In this document: in pieces, positions 29,601-37,150 of the stretch
Layout of the letters: the number at the start of each line of letters is the position of its first letter
Numbering within the stretch: position 1 is the first letter of the stretch
Program-made: the position numbers and the translations under genes
NCBI RefSeq assembly: GCF_900141785.1
Contig: NZ_FQYP01000003.1
Location: 1-64,000 of the forward strand
DNA from: Aquimarina spongiae
Lineage (GTDB): Bacteria > Bacteroidota > Bacteroidia > Flavobacteriales > Flavobacteriaceae
DNA length: 64,000 nt
Direction: 5' to 3'
The notes under the pieces: model-generated
What the model was told of the DNA's origin: nothing
The model's database searches: none
The model's input: only the letters and a program-made list of their open reading frames with translations

Positions 29601-29775
29601 TTTGGTGTTTGTACCTAATGTAGTGAACTCCAGTTTTAGTCTTTTAAATTTTAGAGGAATCGAAAATAACGAACCTTTATTTCAATTTAACATCCCTGAG
29701 GGTACAGAACCTTACGTAACTGATTTGTTTAACTCGAGATGGAGAGCACAGTTTGGGCTGAAGTATAATTTTTAA
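26641..29775 (+). CDS. Oar-like TonB-dependent receptor
   Basis: 1044 residues. Signal peptide 1-19, a carboxypeptidase-regulatory-like domain (about 23-110, with GSLKDLQNNPIPFANIIL and SFLGFKTVEE), then a plug region containing GGASNRFNNLNIDGIANND and SPFDVSIGNFNGASINLVTKNG, a pattern typical of the Oar-like group, followed by a long barrel ending in KYNF. It lacks a SusD partner. Such proteins are associated with uptake, and in some bacteria with outer-membrane export or adhesion; the ligand here is unknown. It is transcribed convergently toward the BLUF gene with only 48 nt between stops and no clear terminator. Confidence 0.9.
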   Translation: MNRFFIIITILFFNLFTFAQETTGSLQGSLKDLQNNPIPFANIILTDTETNFNYGAISQENGFYRFNNIPPGSQYTVTISFLGFKTVEERNLVINLGSATIRDFILQEESTALQEVVVLAESTPKKNGNETLLNRKAIKATPTINRSIQDLTKNLPENNLNSFGGASNRFNNLNIDGIANNDIIGFQEPASGASGSSANGTPGSLSRSQPIGLGAVKQVSVKLSPFDVSIGNFNGASINLVTKNGTNTTKGEVYGYGNNQNLIGEFARGIEQDVQSFYDVQFGGGIGGAIIKDKLFYYVNFEQALSKAPVLNAPGSESSNISLDDVTAIRNRLLNVYNYDPGAFESADLQTASTKLFARLDYNLSEIHKLTLRNNYVNSFADNLEWNSTFFNFGNQGYRHNSVANSLALELKSNFSNGATNKLSIGYNIVKEDRDFDGRVFPHIQIATSSAGRIFAGTYREASVYNTDFSTLQIADTYTFDIDKHHFTAGVFGQLHDVDYGFLSAWNGRWEYRSVDDFLNDRPARIRGVYNINNNDFGFVSSRPSATIGVFEVATFFQDNFRIGEHLEVIAGVRLDGQYLTQKLPISAAVRNTPEFSRFDNTISKAPQLNPRIGFNYKIDANGKYTVRGGTGLFSGRIPYLWFAYAEYISGTEYFNIDLRPDNTVALTENLEDLRSVQPNLTEINLLDPDFSLPRDWKTNIAFKAKLPHRWTVDVEGTYTEVVNGLLFQSINRRDNVGNFDGADNRPYFLETGDAIKINPNFTNVFLLTNTDKGFRYNLTFGLSKQAGNYSGYLGYTYGRSRDISSTVRSSPAANFEWNQALVANDPGLSYSNFDLRHKFVSSHSYNFNIGKSSTGFISFLYNGRAGTPFSYVYQGDLNRDGSSRNDVIYVPRDASEINLIDITDSAGNVTVSAAEQWQRLNAFIEADPYLRDRRGQIAERNGARTPWNHELDMKLEYAMKLKNGDGISFSFDMLNVFNFINRDWGRLVFVPNVVNSSFSLLNFRGIENNEPLFQFNIPEGTEPYVTDLFNSRWRAQFGLKYNF

Positions 29776-29823
29776 GTATTCGATAAATCTAGATAATAAT
29801 AGAAAATTACAGCCTAAAAAAGG

Positions 29824-30252
29824 TCAATAGATACTCATAAGTGATTTGGACTGGTATACAATAAAATTATGTAGTTTTTGACTAAATATATGTTGATTGT
29901 TTTCAATCACTTTTAGAAGTTCTTGATTGGCCTTTTTCTTGTTGTGCGTAATGAAATTTGTGTTGTACTTATGATATTCCTTTTTTTCTGATTTAATTTC
30001 TAAAATTTTCAAAATGTTATAATGCCTATAGTCTTGTTCTATTCTTTCAAATAATGATTTAATGATATTGTACTCACCTTCTATTACCTGGAAAAAGGTG
30101 AAATCGGAATAAATAAGAATTCCACTAATATTGTTTTGATTGTTAAATACCTTGGCATCTAGCAACAATGTTTCTATATCTTGATCAGTTAACTTTTCGG
30201 AGGCGTTACTGATATAACATATGGTTAAAAACATATTGAAAGGGTTTAGCAA
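29824..30252 (-). CDS. stand-alone BLUF blue-light photoreceptor
   Basis: 142 residues, a single BLUF domain (about 8-105) plus a short C-terminal extension and no effector domain. The flavin-switch residues are present with canonical spacing: Y13 (CYIS), N37, and Q55 (FFQVIEG), i.e. +24 and +18 as in AppA and PixD. GILIYS and RIEQDYRH also match the family. The semi-conserved Trp and Met near the C-terminal strand (Q+41 and Q+43) are Tyr96 and Thr98 here. It should bind FAD and signal through protein-protein contact, as short BLUF proteins do. An alternative start at Met7 (30234) is possible. No obvious partner is adjacent. Confidence 0.9.
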   Translation of the reverse strand: MLNPFNMFLTICYISNASEKLTDQDIETLLLDAKVFNNQNNISGILIYSDFTFFQVIEGEYNIIKSLFERIEQDYRHYNILKILEIKSEKKEYHKYNTNFITHNKKKANQELLKVIENNQHIFSQKLHNFIVYQSKSLMSIY

Positions 30253-30263
30253 TTAATAAAAAA

Positions 30264-30292
30264 CCCATATCCTTACTAGTTCCGGATACGGG
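30264..30292 (-). terminator. intrinsic terminator after the isomerase/membrane-protein pair
   Basis: On the minus strand CCCGTATCC pairs with GGATATGGG (eight Watson-Crick pairs and one G-U) with an 11-base loop, followed by TTTTTTATT. It lies about 155 nt past the stop at 30449 and just before the BLUF gene, insulating the two. The stem resembles that at 3458-3485. Confidence 0.8.
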
Positions 30293-30448
30293 GTATTTGA
30301 CGATTGCTTAACTCTAAGTTAATAAATTTCAACGAGTTACCACCCTATTTTCTCTATAGAATTTTTATGGTTTTTCCTTTACAACTTTGTTGCTTTTGTA
30401 ATTATTCTTTGAGGAAACGTATATCAAATTGGTGAGCAGTTATGTTTT

Positions 30449-30841
30449 CTAATTCCCTACAATCACCAAAATCCCAATCAATAACAACACTATCCATCCC
30501 GGATGTTTTGCTTTGGTAGCCACAAACACCAGTAGTGAAGAAACAAACATGGTTATTGCAGTAGCATAAACCGTAAAACTAACAACCTCTGCATTCCATT
30601 GCTCTTGTACCAATGCTATTTCTACCAGAAAGGCTCCAATACACCATCCAAAGAATGAAGCTAAATGCCAGGTCGCCCAAAGTATTCTTAAATGTCTTCC
30701 TTTCAAGTCGGTATTTCCTATTGTAGGAACAATCTGCCCTTTTCTTCTTTTGGATTTAAATATTAAATACTCTCCAAGAATAGAGTGTACAAATCCTAAA
30801 AGAAAACATAGGCTTCCAGCAATTAAAAAATACGTATTCAT
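30449..30841 (-). CDS. small four-helix membrane protein
   Basis: 130 residues with four hydrophobic segments (about 5-25, 52-76, 85-105 and 112-128) separated by short polar loops; one loop contains a basic KSKRRKG patch. No signal peptide, catalytic residue or known family was recognised. Its start lies 6 nt after the stop of the tautomerase-like gene, so the two are probably cotranscribed. Function is unknown. Confidence 0.7.
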   Translation of the reverse strand: MNTYFLIAGSLCFLLGFVHSILGEYLIFKSKRRKGQIVPTIGNTDLKGRHLRILWATWHLASFFGWCIGAFLVEIALVQEQWNAEVVSFTVYATAITMFVSSLLVFVATKAKHPGWIVLLLIGILVIVGN

Positions 30842-30847
30842 TCTTTC

Positions 30848-31192
30848 TTACACCATTGTTTTATTGCAGTAGGTAGCCTTTTCGAAGTCTCTGATATTGA
30901 TTGAAATAATCGGAACGTCTGGAAATAGCAATTTCAACTCGATGATGATACTATCCGATAATTTCTTTTTTTGAGCAACGGTTCGCCCTTCCATAATATT
31001 ACCAAAAATATGGATGAAATCATCTTGAGTATTGCCAACCATATAATATTCAAAAGGATTGATTCTAACTTTAATATCTCCGGGATCAAAAAGATCAGAT
31101 GCTACTGCAGTGTCATAGACTTTTTGAATAATTTCTTGTGGAGGCCTTAGTTGTATAATGTGATGTGAACAATCAATAACAAAGTGTGGCAT
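30848..31192 (-). CDS. 5-carboxymethyl-2-hydroxymuconate isomerase-like tautomerase
   Basis: 114 residues, beginning MPHFVIDCSHHI, which matches the CHMI (HpaF-type) members of the tautomerase superfamily. After Met removal the N-terminal proline is the catalytic base. The middle carries DDFIHIFGNIMEGRTVAQKK, corresponding to the family's FVHMTLKIGAGRS region. In homoprotocatechuate degradation the enzyme isomerises 5-carboxymethyl-2-hydroxymuconate, but no other genes of that pathway are nearby, so the real substrate may differ. It is first of a two-gene unit with the small membrane protein. Confidence 0.8.
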   Translation of the reverse strand: MPHFVIDCSHHIIQLRPPQEIIQKVYDTAVASDLFDPGDIKVRINPFEYYMVGNTQDDFIHIFGNIMEGRTVAQKKKLSDSIIIELKLLFPDVPIISINIRDFEKATYCNKTMV

Positions 31193-31311
31193 AAACTATT
31201 TGATTTTCGGCTGTTGATTTTGACTAATGTAAGGGTATTAAATCCTTTGAAGTTTTATCAATACTAAGGTAATGAAATTGAGACAAGTTATGCTTATTGT
31301 AAAGTAATGTT

Positions 31312-31785
31312 TTAGTTTTTCTCACTTCTTTTACGATAGATCTTTAATAAGTATTCTATCCTTGATGAATTTGTATCCAGATGATTCAGAAATATTTTAA
31401 ATTCTTTGGATCTGGCTGTAAATGTCAAATATTCATCAGCATTCCATGGAGAAGCGTAATTAGCTTCATTTATGATTTGGTCCTTAGAGATAGCTTCCCA
31501 ACTTATCGCCTTTCTCCCTTCCAATGCAATTCCTTTATCGGATAGTTCTATTTGTATACTATTCTCTTTTGCTAATTTTAAATACCCCGGAATGCCTCTC
31601 ATCGTTAATAGCATATATAAAATAACCACCACCCCAATTATCCAGTGGACAGCAAATAGGAAATAAACCCCAACAGTGATCCAAAATATCGCTAACGCGA
31701 TTTGCCAGTAATAATAAGATTTGGATATATATATATTGGTTTTTTGAGGCGCTTTTTTGTTTTCTACAAAAAGTTCTGAAATCAT
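31312..31785 (-). CDS. two-helix membrane protein with PH-like C-terminal domain
   Basis: 157 residues from the Met at 31785; a longer frame opens at 31845, but its extra 20 residues are not conserved-looking. Two adjacent transmembrane segments (about 28-65) are followed by a mostly beta domain (IQIELSDKGIALEGRKAISWEAI), which resembles the bacterial PH-like/YcxB-like plan: a membrane hairpin with a cytoplasmic beta domain. A protein with the same plan is encoded at 56760-57209. Function is unknown. Confidence 0.65.
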   Translation of the reverse strand: MISELFVENKKAPQKTNIYISKSYYYWQIALAIFWITVGVYFLFAVHWIIGVVVILYMLLTMRGIPGYLKLAKENSIQIELSDKGIALEGRKAISWEAISKDQIINEANYASPWNADEYLTFTARSKEFKIFLNHLDTNSSRIEYLLKIYRKRSEKN

Positions 31786-31875
31786 TTTTAATTTAATTCG
31801 AATTATAGTTGATAGAGTTTCCTGAAATACTATTGCAAAATTCATTTTGCATCACACTCCATTTTTGATTATAAA

Positions 31876-32970
31876 TTAATTTTCTTGTTCAAAATAATTC
31901 CATACTTCATCGGTAAGTTTTTCACCATATTCTGAATTGGTAAAGAGCACAAAGCCCCAGTCTTTTTCCACATCCATGAGATAACCACAAGTAAATCCTG
32001 CATTATTCCCGTTATGGAAGTAGGTTTGACTATAATCTTGATCTGCAGTCAAAAAACCCAAAGTGTAATACACATTGATTCCTGTTGAGGAAGTAGATAT
32101 TTTTGAATGATGTTTGAACAATTCTTTATAACTATTTTTGGATAAGATTTTCTTTTGCATCACCCCAATCATCCATTTCGAGAAATCTATGGGTTCAGTA
32201 TGAATAGAAGATGGGGCAATAAATTTTCCAAGTTCTTTTTTATACCAATAATCGTTTTTCAAATCGATCCATTCCCGTTGATTGGTGTACGGTTCTGCCT
32301 TGTTTTTATAAATAGTTGGTGTTGGAATAAATGTAGTGTTTCCCATTTCTAAAGGTTGTGCAATCTTTTCCTGAAAAAGTGCTTCTAGTCCTTTCCAATC
32401 GGTCTTATCAATATGTTTCAATACCATAGCAAGATATTGATATCCTTCTCCAGAATATTCATAACCAGTTCCCGGATTGAATTTTATTTTCAATTTTTTA
32501 TCTTCTTCATTCTCTCGCCAATTTGGAAAACCCGATCTATGACTTAAAACCATTCTTGCCGTTATTTTCTTATATCTATCGTCATAAGCGATATCATTGT
32601 ACGGCAAATATTCATATAAAGGTTTATCCAAATCCAATTTCCCCTCTTCTACAAATTTCATCACAAAAAATGCAAATACAGATTTTGATATCGATGCTCC
32701 TTCAAAAATGGTCTTATGAGTAACAGGAAGCTTCTTCTCTAGATTAGCATACCCAAATGTTTTATGATAAACTACTTTACCTTCATTAATCACAGCAATC
32801 GAAAGTCCAGGAATATTTAATGAATCCATCCGGGACTTCAAAAACTCATTTATAGAATCGATAGCAACCTCATAACCTGCAAGATTCGTTATGTTTTTTT
32901 GAGCATGAATACTTTTGGTAGAAAGGATCAAAAATAGTACAACCGAGAATTTCAATACTTGTTCTTTCAC
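31876..32970 (-). CDS. serine hydrolase, beta-lactamase class C / PBP4*-like
   Basis: 364 residues, GTG start at 32970. The signal peptide ends near IHAQ (24). The penicillin-binding active-site motifs are S93-x-x-K96 (SISK), the Tyr motif Y172-S-G, and an HNGNNAG motif near the C-terminus replacing KTG. This is the serine beta-lactamase-like family (peptidase S12), which includes D-aminopeptidases, esterases and true class C enzymes; activity cannot be assigned more closely. It is probably periplasmic. The gene is monocistronic and carries the bipartite GTAAC element at 33003-33030. Confidence 0.88.
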   Translation of the reverse strand: MKEQVLKFSVVLFLILSTKSIHAQKNITNLAGYEVAIDSINEFLKSRMDSLNIPGLSIAVINEGKVVYHKTFGYANLEKKLPVTHKTIFEGASISKSVFAFFVMKFVEEGKLDLDKPLYEYLPYNDIAYDDRYKKITARMVLSHRSGFPNWRENEEDKKLKIKFNPGTGYEYSGEGYQYLAMVLKHIDKTDWKGLEALFQEKIAQPLEMGNTTFIPTPTIYKNKAEPYTNQREWIDLKNDYWYKKELGKFIAPSSIHTEPIDFSKWMIGVMQKKILSKNSYKELFKHHSKISTSSTGINVYYTLGFLTADQDYSQTYFHNGNNAGFTCGYLMDVEKDWGFVLFTNSEYGEKLTDEVWNYFEQEN

Positions 32971-33002
32971 TTATTCCTTTATTAATGAGATTCAATATTA
33001 CA

Positions 33003-33030
33003 TATATGTCTTAGAAAAGTGAAGTGTTAC
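33003..33030 (-). promoter_or_regulatory. bipartite GTAAC-N11-CTAAGACATATA element
   Basis: On the minus strand GTAAC (33030-33026), 11 bases, then CTAAGACATATA (33014-33003), ending 33 nt before the GTG start of the serine hydrolase. It aligns without gaps to the copies at 35462-35489, 40488-40515 and 57235-57262. It is probably a promoter (ECF-like -35/-10) or an activator site. Confidence 0.6.
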
Positions 33031-33154
33031 CTCACTCTAGAGAAAACTACTCTTTGATTCCTCGTTTTTATCTTGAGCAAGCACCTCTACTCAATACATT
33101 TACCAATACATAGATGGAGATACAAACACCCCTTACTAAAGTCTTGAATACTAC

Positions 33155-34057
33155 TTATTTTTTTACAAAATAATCCCAAGCTACTTTGGTAATATCAGCG
33201 ATGATCTTCTCGTTGGTTTCAAAATTTTCTGACGATTCGGTGACAAAGACACTTATGGCAAAGTACTTTCCATTGGGAAGAAAAACGAGTCCAATATCGT
33301 TTACTGCAGCGGTTATCCCTGTTTCCTTATCCGCTCCCGACCAACCTGTTTTATGCGCCACTACAGTTTCCTTTGGCAATTGGCCTTTTAATCGGTTTTT
33401 ACCTGTTTTGGTTCCTTTCATAACATCCCATACAAATTGGTGACTTTCTTTGGTGAGCAGGCTATTGCTGTTTTCGTAAAATGCTTTAAGAATCCTATTT
33501 GCTTCTTGAGGCGTTGTCCAATTCAAAAACTGCTGATCCCAATTGTTTTGCATAGTTTCTTCGTTGATTTTAACCTCAAAATCTTTAAACCCAAGCTTAG
33601 AAAAATGATTTTCTATTGCTTCAGGACCTCCCATAAGTCTTAATAGCACATCACACCCTACGTTGTCACTTACAGCAACCGTATATTTCATAATTTCGGC
33701 CAGGGTTAGTGTAGCTCCTTCTGGATATTTTTCTCGTATTGGGCTCCATAAACCTGGCAACAATTCACTTTTCTTAATATTGATTTTTTGCTCCAGAGAA
33801 AAGTTTCCTTTATCGATTTCAGATAACACCCTCAACGCAATTGGGAATTTGAATACACTTTGCATCGGGAAGTGTTTGTGCCCATTGATACTCAATGTGT
33901 CTTTATCATCCATTCCATGAATTGCCACTCCAACAACAACGTTTTTGGACTGTATAATATCTCCTAATTTATGTCGTAATGTTTCTATTTTTTGAGAATA
34001 TCCTTGTGTAAAAATTAAGAAAAGGATGAAGAAGATAAGTGATCTTTTATTTGTCAT
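33155..34057 (-). CDS. class A beta-lactamase, subclass A2-like
   Basis: 300 residues. Signal peptide 1-21 (ending GYSQ). All class A motifs are present: S67-x-x-K70 in MQSVFKFP, S130-D131-N132 in VAVSDNVGCD, E166 in KINEETMQ, and K236-T237-G238 in AHKTGWSG. The MQSVFKFP context and the NEE-x-M omega-loop pattern are typical of the Bacteroidota subclass A2 (CepA/CfxA/PER-like). It should acylate and hydrolyse beta-lactams in the periplasm; spectrum cannot be read from sequence alone. No mobile element flanks it, and base composition matches its neighbours, so it looks like a resident chromosomal gene. Confidence 0.92.
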   Translation of the reverse strand: MTNKRSLIFFILFLIFTQGYSQKIETLRHKLGDIIQSKNVVVGVAIHGMDDKDTLSINGHKHFPMQSVFKFPIALRVLSEIDKGNFSLEQKINIKKSELLPGLWSPIREKYPEGATLTLAEIMKYTVAVSDNVGCDVLLRLMGGPEAIENHFSKLGFKDFEVKINEETMQNNWDQQFLNWTTPQEANRILKAFYENSNSLLTKESHQFVWDVMKGTKTGKNRLKGQLPKETVVAHKTGWSGADKETGITAAVNDIGLVFLPNGKYFAISVFVTESSENFETNEKIIADITKVAWDYFVKK

Positions 34058-34178
34058 ATTTTTTGTGTGAATGTAGAGATTTAGTTTATGATTGGTAGGA
34101 ATATATACTTATTAATTTTTGAGTGATAAATATATTTTATGTCTCATACTTCCTTTTTTAATTAGCTTATACATTGTA

Positions 34179-34880
34179 CTATTTAATTTTGTTAAACACG
34201 TCTATTAAAATTCCAATCAAGACGATAACGAATGAACCCATTGTTGTTCCAAAAACATATGCTAACAAGCCCTTGAAATAACTCATCGCTTTGTTTTTAT
34301 TAAAGAAATTTCCAATAGCCCAGGCAGAATATGCAAGTGCCACAAAATAAGTAAAGTTATAACTTTCAAAACCTGTTATACTTTCTACGATTCCAAAGAA
34401 TGTGAAAATTAGATTTCCGATTCCTACAGTAAAAAATATCAAAATGAATATCTCATAGATATTATACTTGGAGTTTAAAAAAAATAACCGAGTCCAAAGC
34501 CCAATAAAAAAACCCAATAGAATATTTACAACCCCAAAATTTTCTCCAACCCATTCAAATGCTTTTAGCACCCCAGGGCTTTGTATATTCTCTGGTGTTG
34601 TGCCTGTATTAAAACCTAATATTTGTTGAGTAATCACAAAAAACAACGAACTGAAAATCACAAAAATGATAGGCTTTACCAATCTTTTTCTATCATATAA
34701 AATAAATTCCAAGACGGCTTTTCCCGGTCTTAAAAACAACTCTTTGATGGTATATAACACTCCCTTTTCAAAGTTCAAAACACCACCAATTTCTTTTAGG
34801 ATATAGGCACCATCGATTCTCTCTAAAGGTTCTAAATTTTTATGTTCCTCACACTGTTGTTGATCAGGAATAGTATTCAT
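34179..34880 (-). CDS. DUF3667 family membrane protein
   Basis: 233 residues. The N-terminal region contains the DUF3667 pattern NFEKGVLYTIKELFLRPGK followed by YDRKRLVKPI, then five or so hydrophobic segments (about 68-90, 115-135, 140-165, 175-195 and 205-228). Many family members begin with a zinc ribbon (CxxC pairs); here only a single Cys (QQCEEH) remains, so the ribbon is missing. Function is unknown. A GTAAC sequence lies 48 nt upstream (34928-34932), but without the second half of the bipartite element. Confidence 0.75.
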   Translation of the reverse strand: MNTIPDQQQCEEHKNLEPLERIDGAYILKEIGGVLNFEKGVLYTIKELFLRPGKAVLEFILYDRKRLVKPIIFVIFSSLFFVITQQILGFNTGTTPENIQSPGVLKAFEWVGENFGVVNILLGFFIGLWTRLFFLNSKYNIYEIFILIFFTVGIGNLIFTFFGIVESITGFESYNFTYFVALAYSAWAIGNFFNKNKAMSYFKGLLAYVFGTTMGSFVIVLIGILIDVFNKIK

Positions 34881-34990
34881 TTTTTTGTTTTTTTATCAAT
34901 AGTAACTTTAACGCGTAGAATGATTAAGTTACTTCCCTTGAGCACTAAAATAACAAAATTGAGAGGAGCTTTGTCTCTTTTGAAGTAGTA

Positions 34991-35434
34991 TTATTTTTTT
35001 AACTTCATATGTAAAATAGGATAAGGCTTACCCGTAGAATCTAATTCTGAACGATTTATAACTTCAAACCCACAATGCTTGTAAAAACCAACAGCTTGTT
35101 CATTTTGTTCGTTCACATCTACCTTGGTTACGCCCAAATTGTTGATCGCATAATCCAATAATGTTTTTCCAATTCTTTTTCCTCGATACTTAGGGGCTAT
35201 AAATAACATTTCCAAATTCCCCTCGGCGACCCCCAAAAACCCGACTATGTTCTGATCTTCATCTTTGATACATCTTAATGTTACCGCATCCAGATAGGTA
35301 TTTAAGATTAATGGTTTAAAATAGGTTATATCTTCTTCTTTTAAAAAGTGATGTGTAGCTCTAACCGAAGCTTCCCAAACCTCTACTACTTCTTGGTATT
35401 GTTCTTTGCTAACTGTATCTATTTTTTGTTTCAT
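34991..35434 (-). CDS. GNAT family N-acetyltransferase
   Basis: 147 residues from the Met at 35434. The frame opens at 35476, but the inner start places the bipartite element at 35462-35489 upstream rather than inside the gene and gives a normal GNAT length. Motif A, FIAPKYRGKRIGKTLL, has the acetyl-CoA pyrophosphate loop R-G-K-x-I-G-K. VNEQNEQAVGFYKHCGF is the usual motif B. Expected reaction is acetyl transfer from acetyl-CoA to an amine; the acceptor is unknown. It is cytoplasmic. Confidence 0.88.
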   Translation of the reverse strand: MKQKIDTVSKEQYQEVVEVWEASVRATHHFLKEEDITYFKPLILNTYLDAVTLRCIKDEDQNIVGFLGVAEGNLEMLFIAPKYRGKRIGKTLLDYAINNLGVTKVDVNEQNEQAVGFYKHCGFEVINRSELDSTGKPYPILHMKLKK

Positions 35435-35461
35435 TTCCTTGAGTGTGGCTAACGTTTTCGG

Positions 35462-35489
35462 TAAATGTTCTACCAAAGCAAAGTGTTAC
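35462..35489 (-). promoter_or_regulatory. bipartite GTAAC-N11-GTAGAACATTTA element
   Basis: On the minus strand GTAAC (35489-35485), 11 bases, then GTAGAACATTTA (35473-35462), ending 28 nt before the GNAT start at 35434. It is the second of four matching copies. Its position also argues for the inner start codon. Confidence 0.55.
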
Positions 35490-35541
35490 CTCTATTTTTT
35501 GATTTTTCTACCTCGTCAACAGTCAAATCGAGATACAATTA

Positions 35542-36126
35542 TCATTTTTTAGTATTGTACAATTCGATTGCTTGTAAGTATTTCTTTCCTACATCCTTTG
35601 TTTGCGGATAAAGAAATCCATCCAGTTCAGGATGGTTTGCCTTGGTCCAATTTACCAGGATATCTCTGTTTTTAAGAAATTTTGCGACATTAAAAACCTC
35701 GTATTCCACCCTTTCAACCTTGACTATTTTTTGATCCTCAAATCGTACCATTTCACGCCATACTATTGGTTCTTCGGTAAGAAAAAGGATTCTTTTATCA
35801 ATTTTTGAAATTTTGGCTTTCACCACATCATTTTCTTGTTCAATTTCAAGGAGCTTGTAAGTGGGTTCGAATACCGAATCCCATTCTAACCATACAGTAT
35901 AGGCTTCTTGAGAAAAACGCTCTTCGTAGTTGTCTGCATTTTCTCGTATCACAATACTATCACCTAGTATCGCTACCATTCCGGGGACATCAGAACGATC
36001 AAGAGCCTTATAATACTGCTTTGCAATTTCGAGTTTGGTAATTTCTTTACCCTTTTTCTTTTCAGAAGTATTGCAGGATGTACATCCTATGATTATCAGT
36101 ATTAATACAACCAGGATTTTATTCAT
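35542..36126 (-). CDS. NTF2/SnoaL-like lipoprotein
   Basis: 194 residues. A hydrophobic N-terminus ending IIGCTSC gives a lipobox, so the mature protein is probably a lipoprotein. The body (about 30-190) has an ITKLEIAKQYYKALDRSDVPGM helix followed by IVAILGDSIVIRE and later strands, the plan of the NTF2-like/SnoaL-like cone fold. Members act as enzymes, binding proteins or accessory domains, so no function can be given. It is monocistronic, downstream of the carbonic anhydrase terminator. Confidence 0.65.
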   Translation of the reverse strand: MNKILVVLILIIIGCTSCNTSEKKKGKEITKLEIAKQYYKALDRSDVPGMVAILGDSIVIRENADNYEERFSQEAYTVWLEWDSVFEPTYKLLEIEQENDVVKAKISKIDKRILFLTEEPIVWREMVRFEDQKIVKVERVEYEVFNVAKFLKNRDILVNWTKANHPELDGFLYPQTKDVGKKYLQAIELYNTKK

Positions 36127-36154
36127 TCTCTTTTAATTTGATGTAATATAAATA

Positions 36155-36179
36155 ATAAAGGGCATTAAATGCCCTTTAT
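36155..36179 (-). terminator. terminator of the carbonic anhydrase-like gene
   Basis: An 11-base-pair perfect stem (ATAAAGGGCAT paired with its complement) with a three-base loop lies about 75 nt past the stop at 36254. On the minus strand it is followed by a T-rich tract (TATTTATATT). The symmetry would also let it work in the other direction. Confidence 0.7.
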
Positions 36180-36253
36180 ACAATGTGATCTTCAGCGTTT
36201 TTAATTCAAACTGATTCTTCAAGATGAAATTACGTCATCATGAATCATTCAAG

Positions 36254-36967
36254 TTATAGACCTTTCAAATCGATTACTTCAAAATTTCTTGCATCAAAAT
36301 AATCATCTAATCCATAATCGGTATTAATGATGACCCCTCCCAATAAGGTTACCTTGTCTACATGGAATTCATTTTTACAGGTTTTTATATACTCATGGAT
36401 CTTCTTATCAATAATCTTGTAAGTAGCTTCTGTAATGGCTTTTGCCTGATTATCACTACCCAGTATTTCGTCTCTGTATGGCAATAAACTCTCTTCCAAC
36501 TTCATTTGTTGGTAATCATCATCATTGATCACAGGAGTGTAGTCATTATCCTGTAAACGGCTTAAAGCAAGCATCAAAGCTCCACAAGAGTTTCCTGTTT
36601 CTTCCATTCTTGGTCGATACATCTTACCTAAATCTCCTTCTAAGGTAATTCCTATATGAGGGCCATAAAAAATAAAAGCACTTCCATTATCAGGTATATG
36701 ATGGGCAAATGCTGTCATTCCAGTTTGTCCAACAAAAGGGACTCCCCCAAGTCCTCCCATTACAAACGGTCCAAACAAGACATTAAAGAACGTAGTTGAT
36801 GGCACATTGATATCGTCAGAACATACAGAAGTTGCCATAAGTACCTTTGAAATATCAAGTTGATGCTCAATTTGCATTTTCCCTAAATAGTGAATAGAAG
36901 TATCTTTTGCATCCTTGGCATTAGGGAATTCCTTTTTTACTACTTCGTCAAATTTTCTTTGTAACAT
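36254..36967 (-). CDS. LCIB/LCIC-type carbonic anhydrase-like protein
   Basis: 237 residues. The signature of the LCIB (limiting-CO2-inducible B) family is clear: SVCSDDIN with C49 and D51/D52, the glycine-rich GGLGGVPFVGQTG, AHHIPDNG with H89/H90, YGPHIGI with H104, arginines R118/R120 and SCGA with C128. Cys-His-Cys zinc ligands and an Asp-Arg dyad define these beta-type (theta) carbonic anhydrases. They interconvert CO2 and bicarbonate, and were first known from algal CO2 concentration. No signal peptide is present, so it is cytoplasmic. It is monocistronic with its own terminator. Several homologues lack activity, so catalysis is inferred. Confidence 0.85.
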   Translation of the reverse strand: MLQRKFDEVVKKEFPNAKDAKDTSIHYLGKMQIEHQLDISKVLMATSVCSDDINVPSTTFFNVLFGPFVMGGLGGVPFVGQTGMTAFAHHIPDNGSAFIFYGPHIGITLEGDLGKMYRPRMEETGNSCGALMLALSRLQDNDYTPVINDDDYQQMKLEESLLPYRDEILGSDNQAKAITEATYKIIDKKIHEYIKTCKNEFHVDKVTLLGGVIINTDYGLDDYFDARNFEVIDLKGL

Positions 36968-37150
36968 GCTTCAGTGATTTTTTTACGATGTTTTAATTAT
37001 TAGATCTTATAAAGATAAACTAATTTCATTAAAAGCAACAAAGTTGCATTAAATATAAAGTATCAAATGGGAGACCTTGCCAGATATAATTTTCCGACAA
37101 TTATTTTTTACCTTTAGCTATCTCATTAGGTATGTGTAGTACCAAAATTC

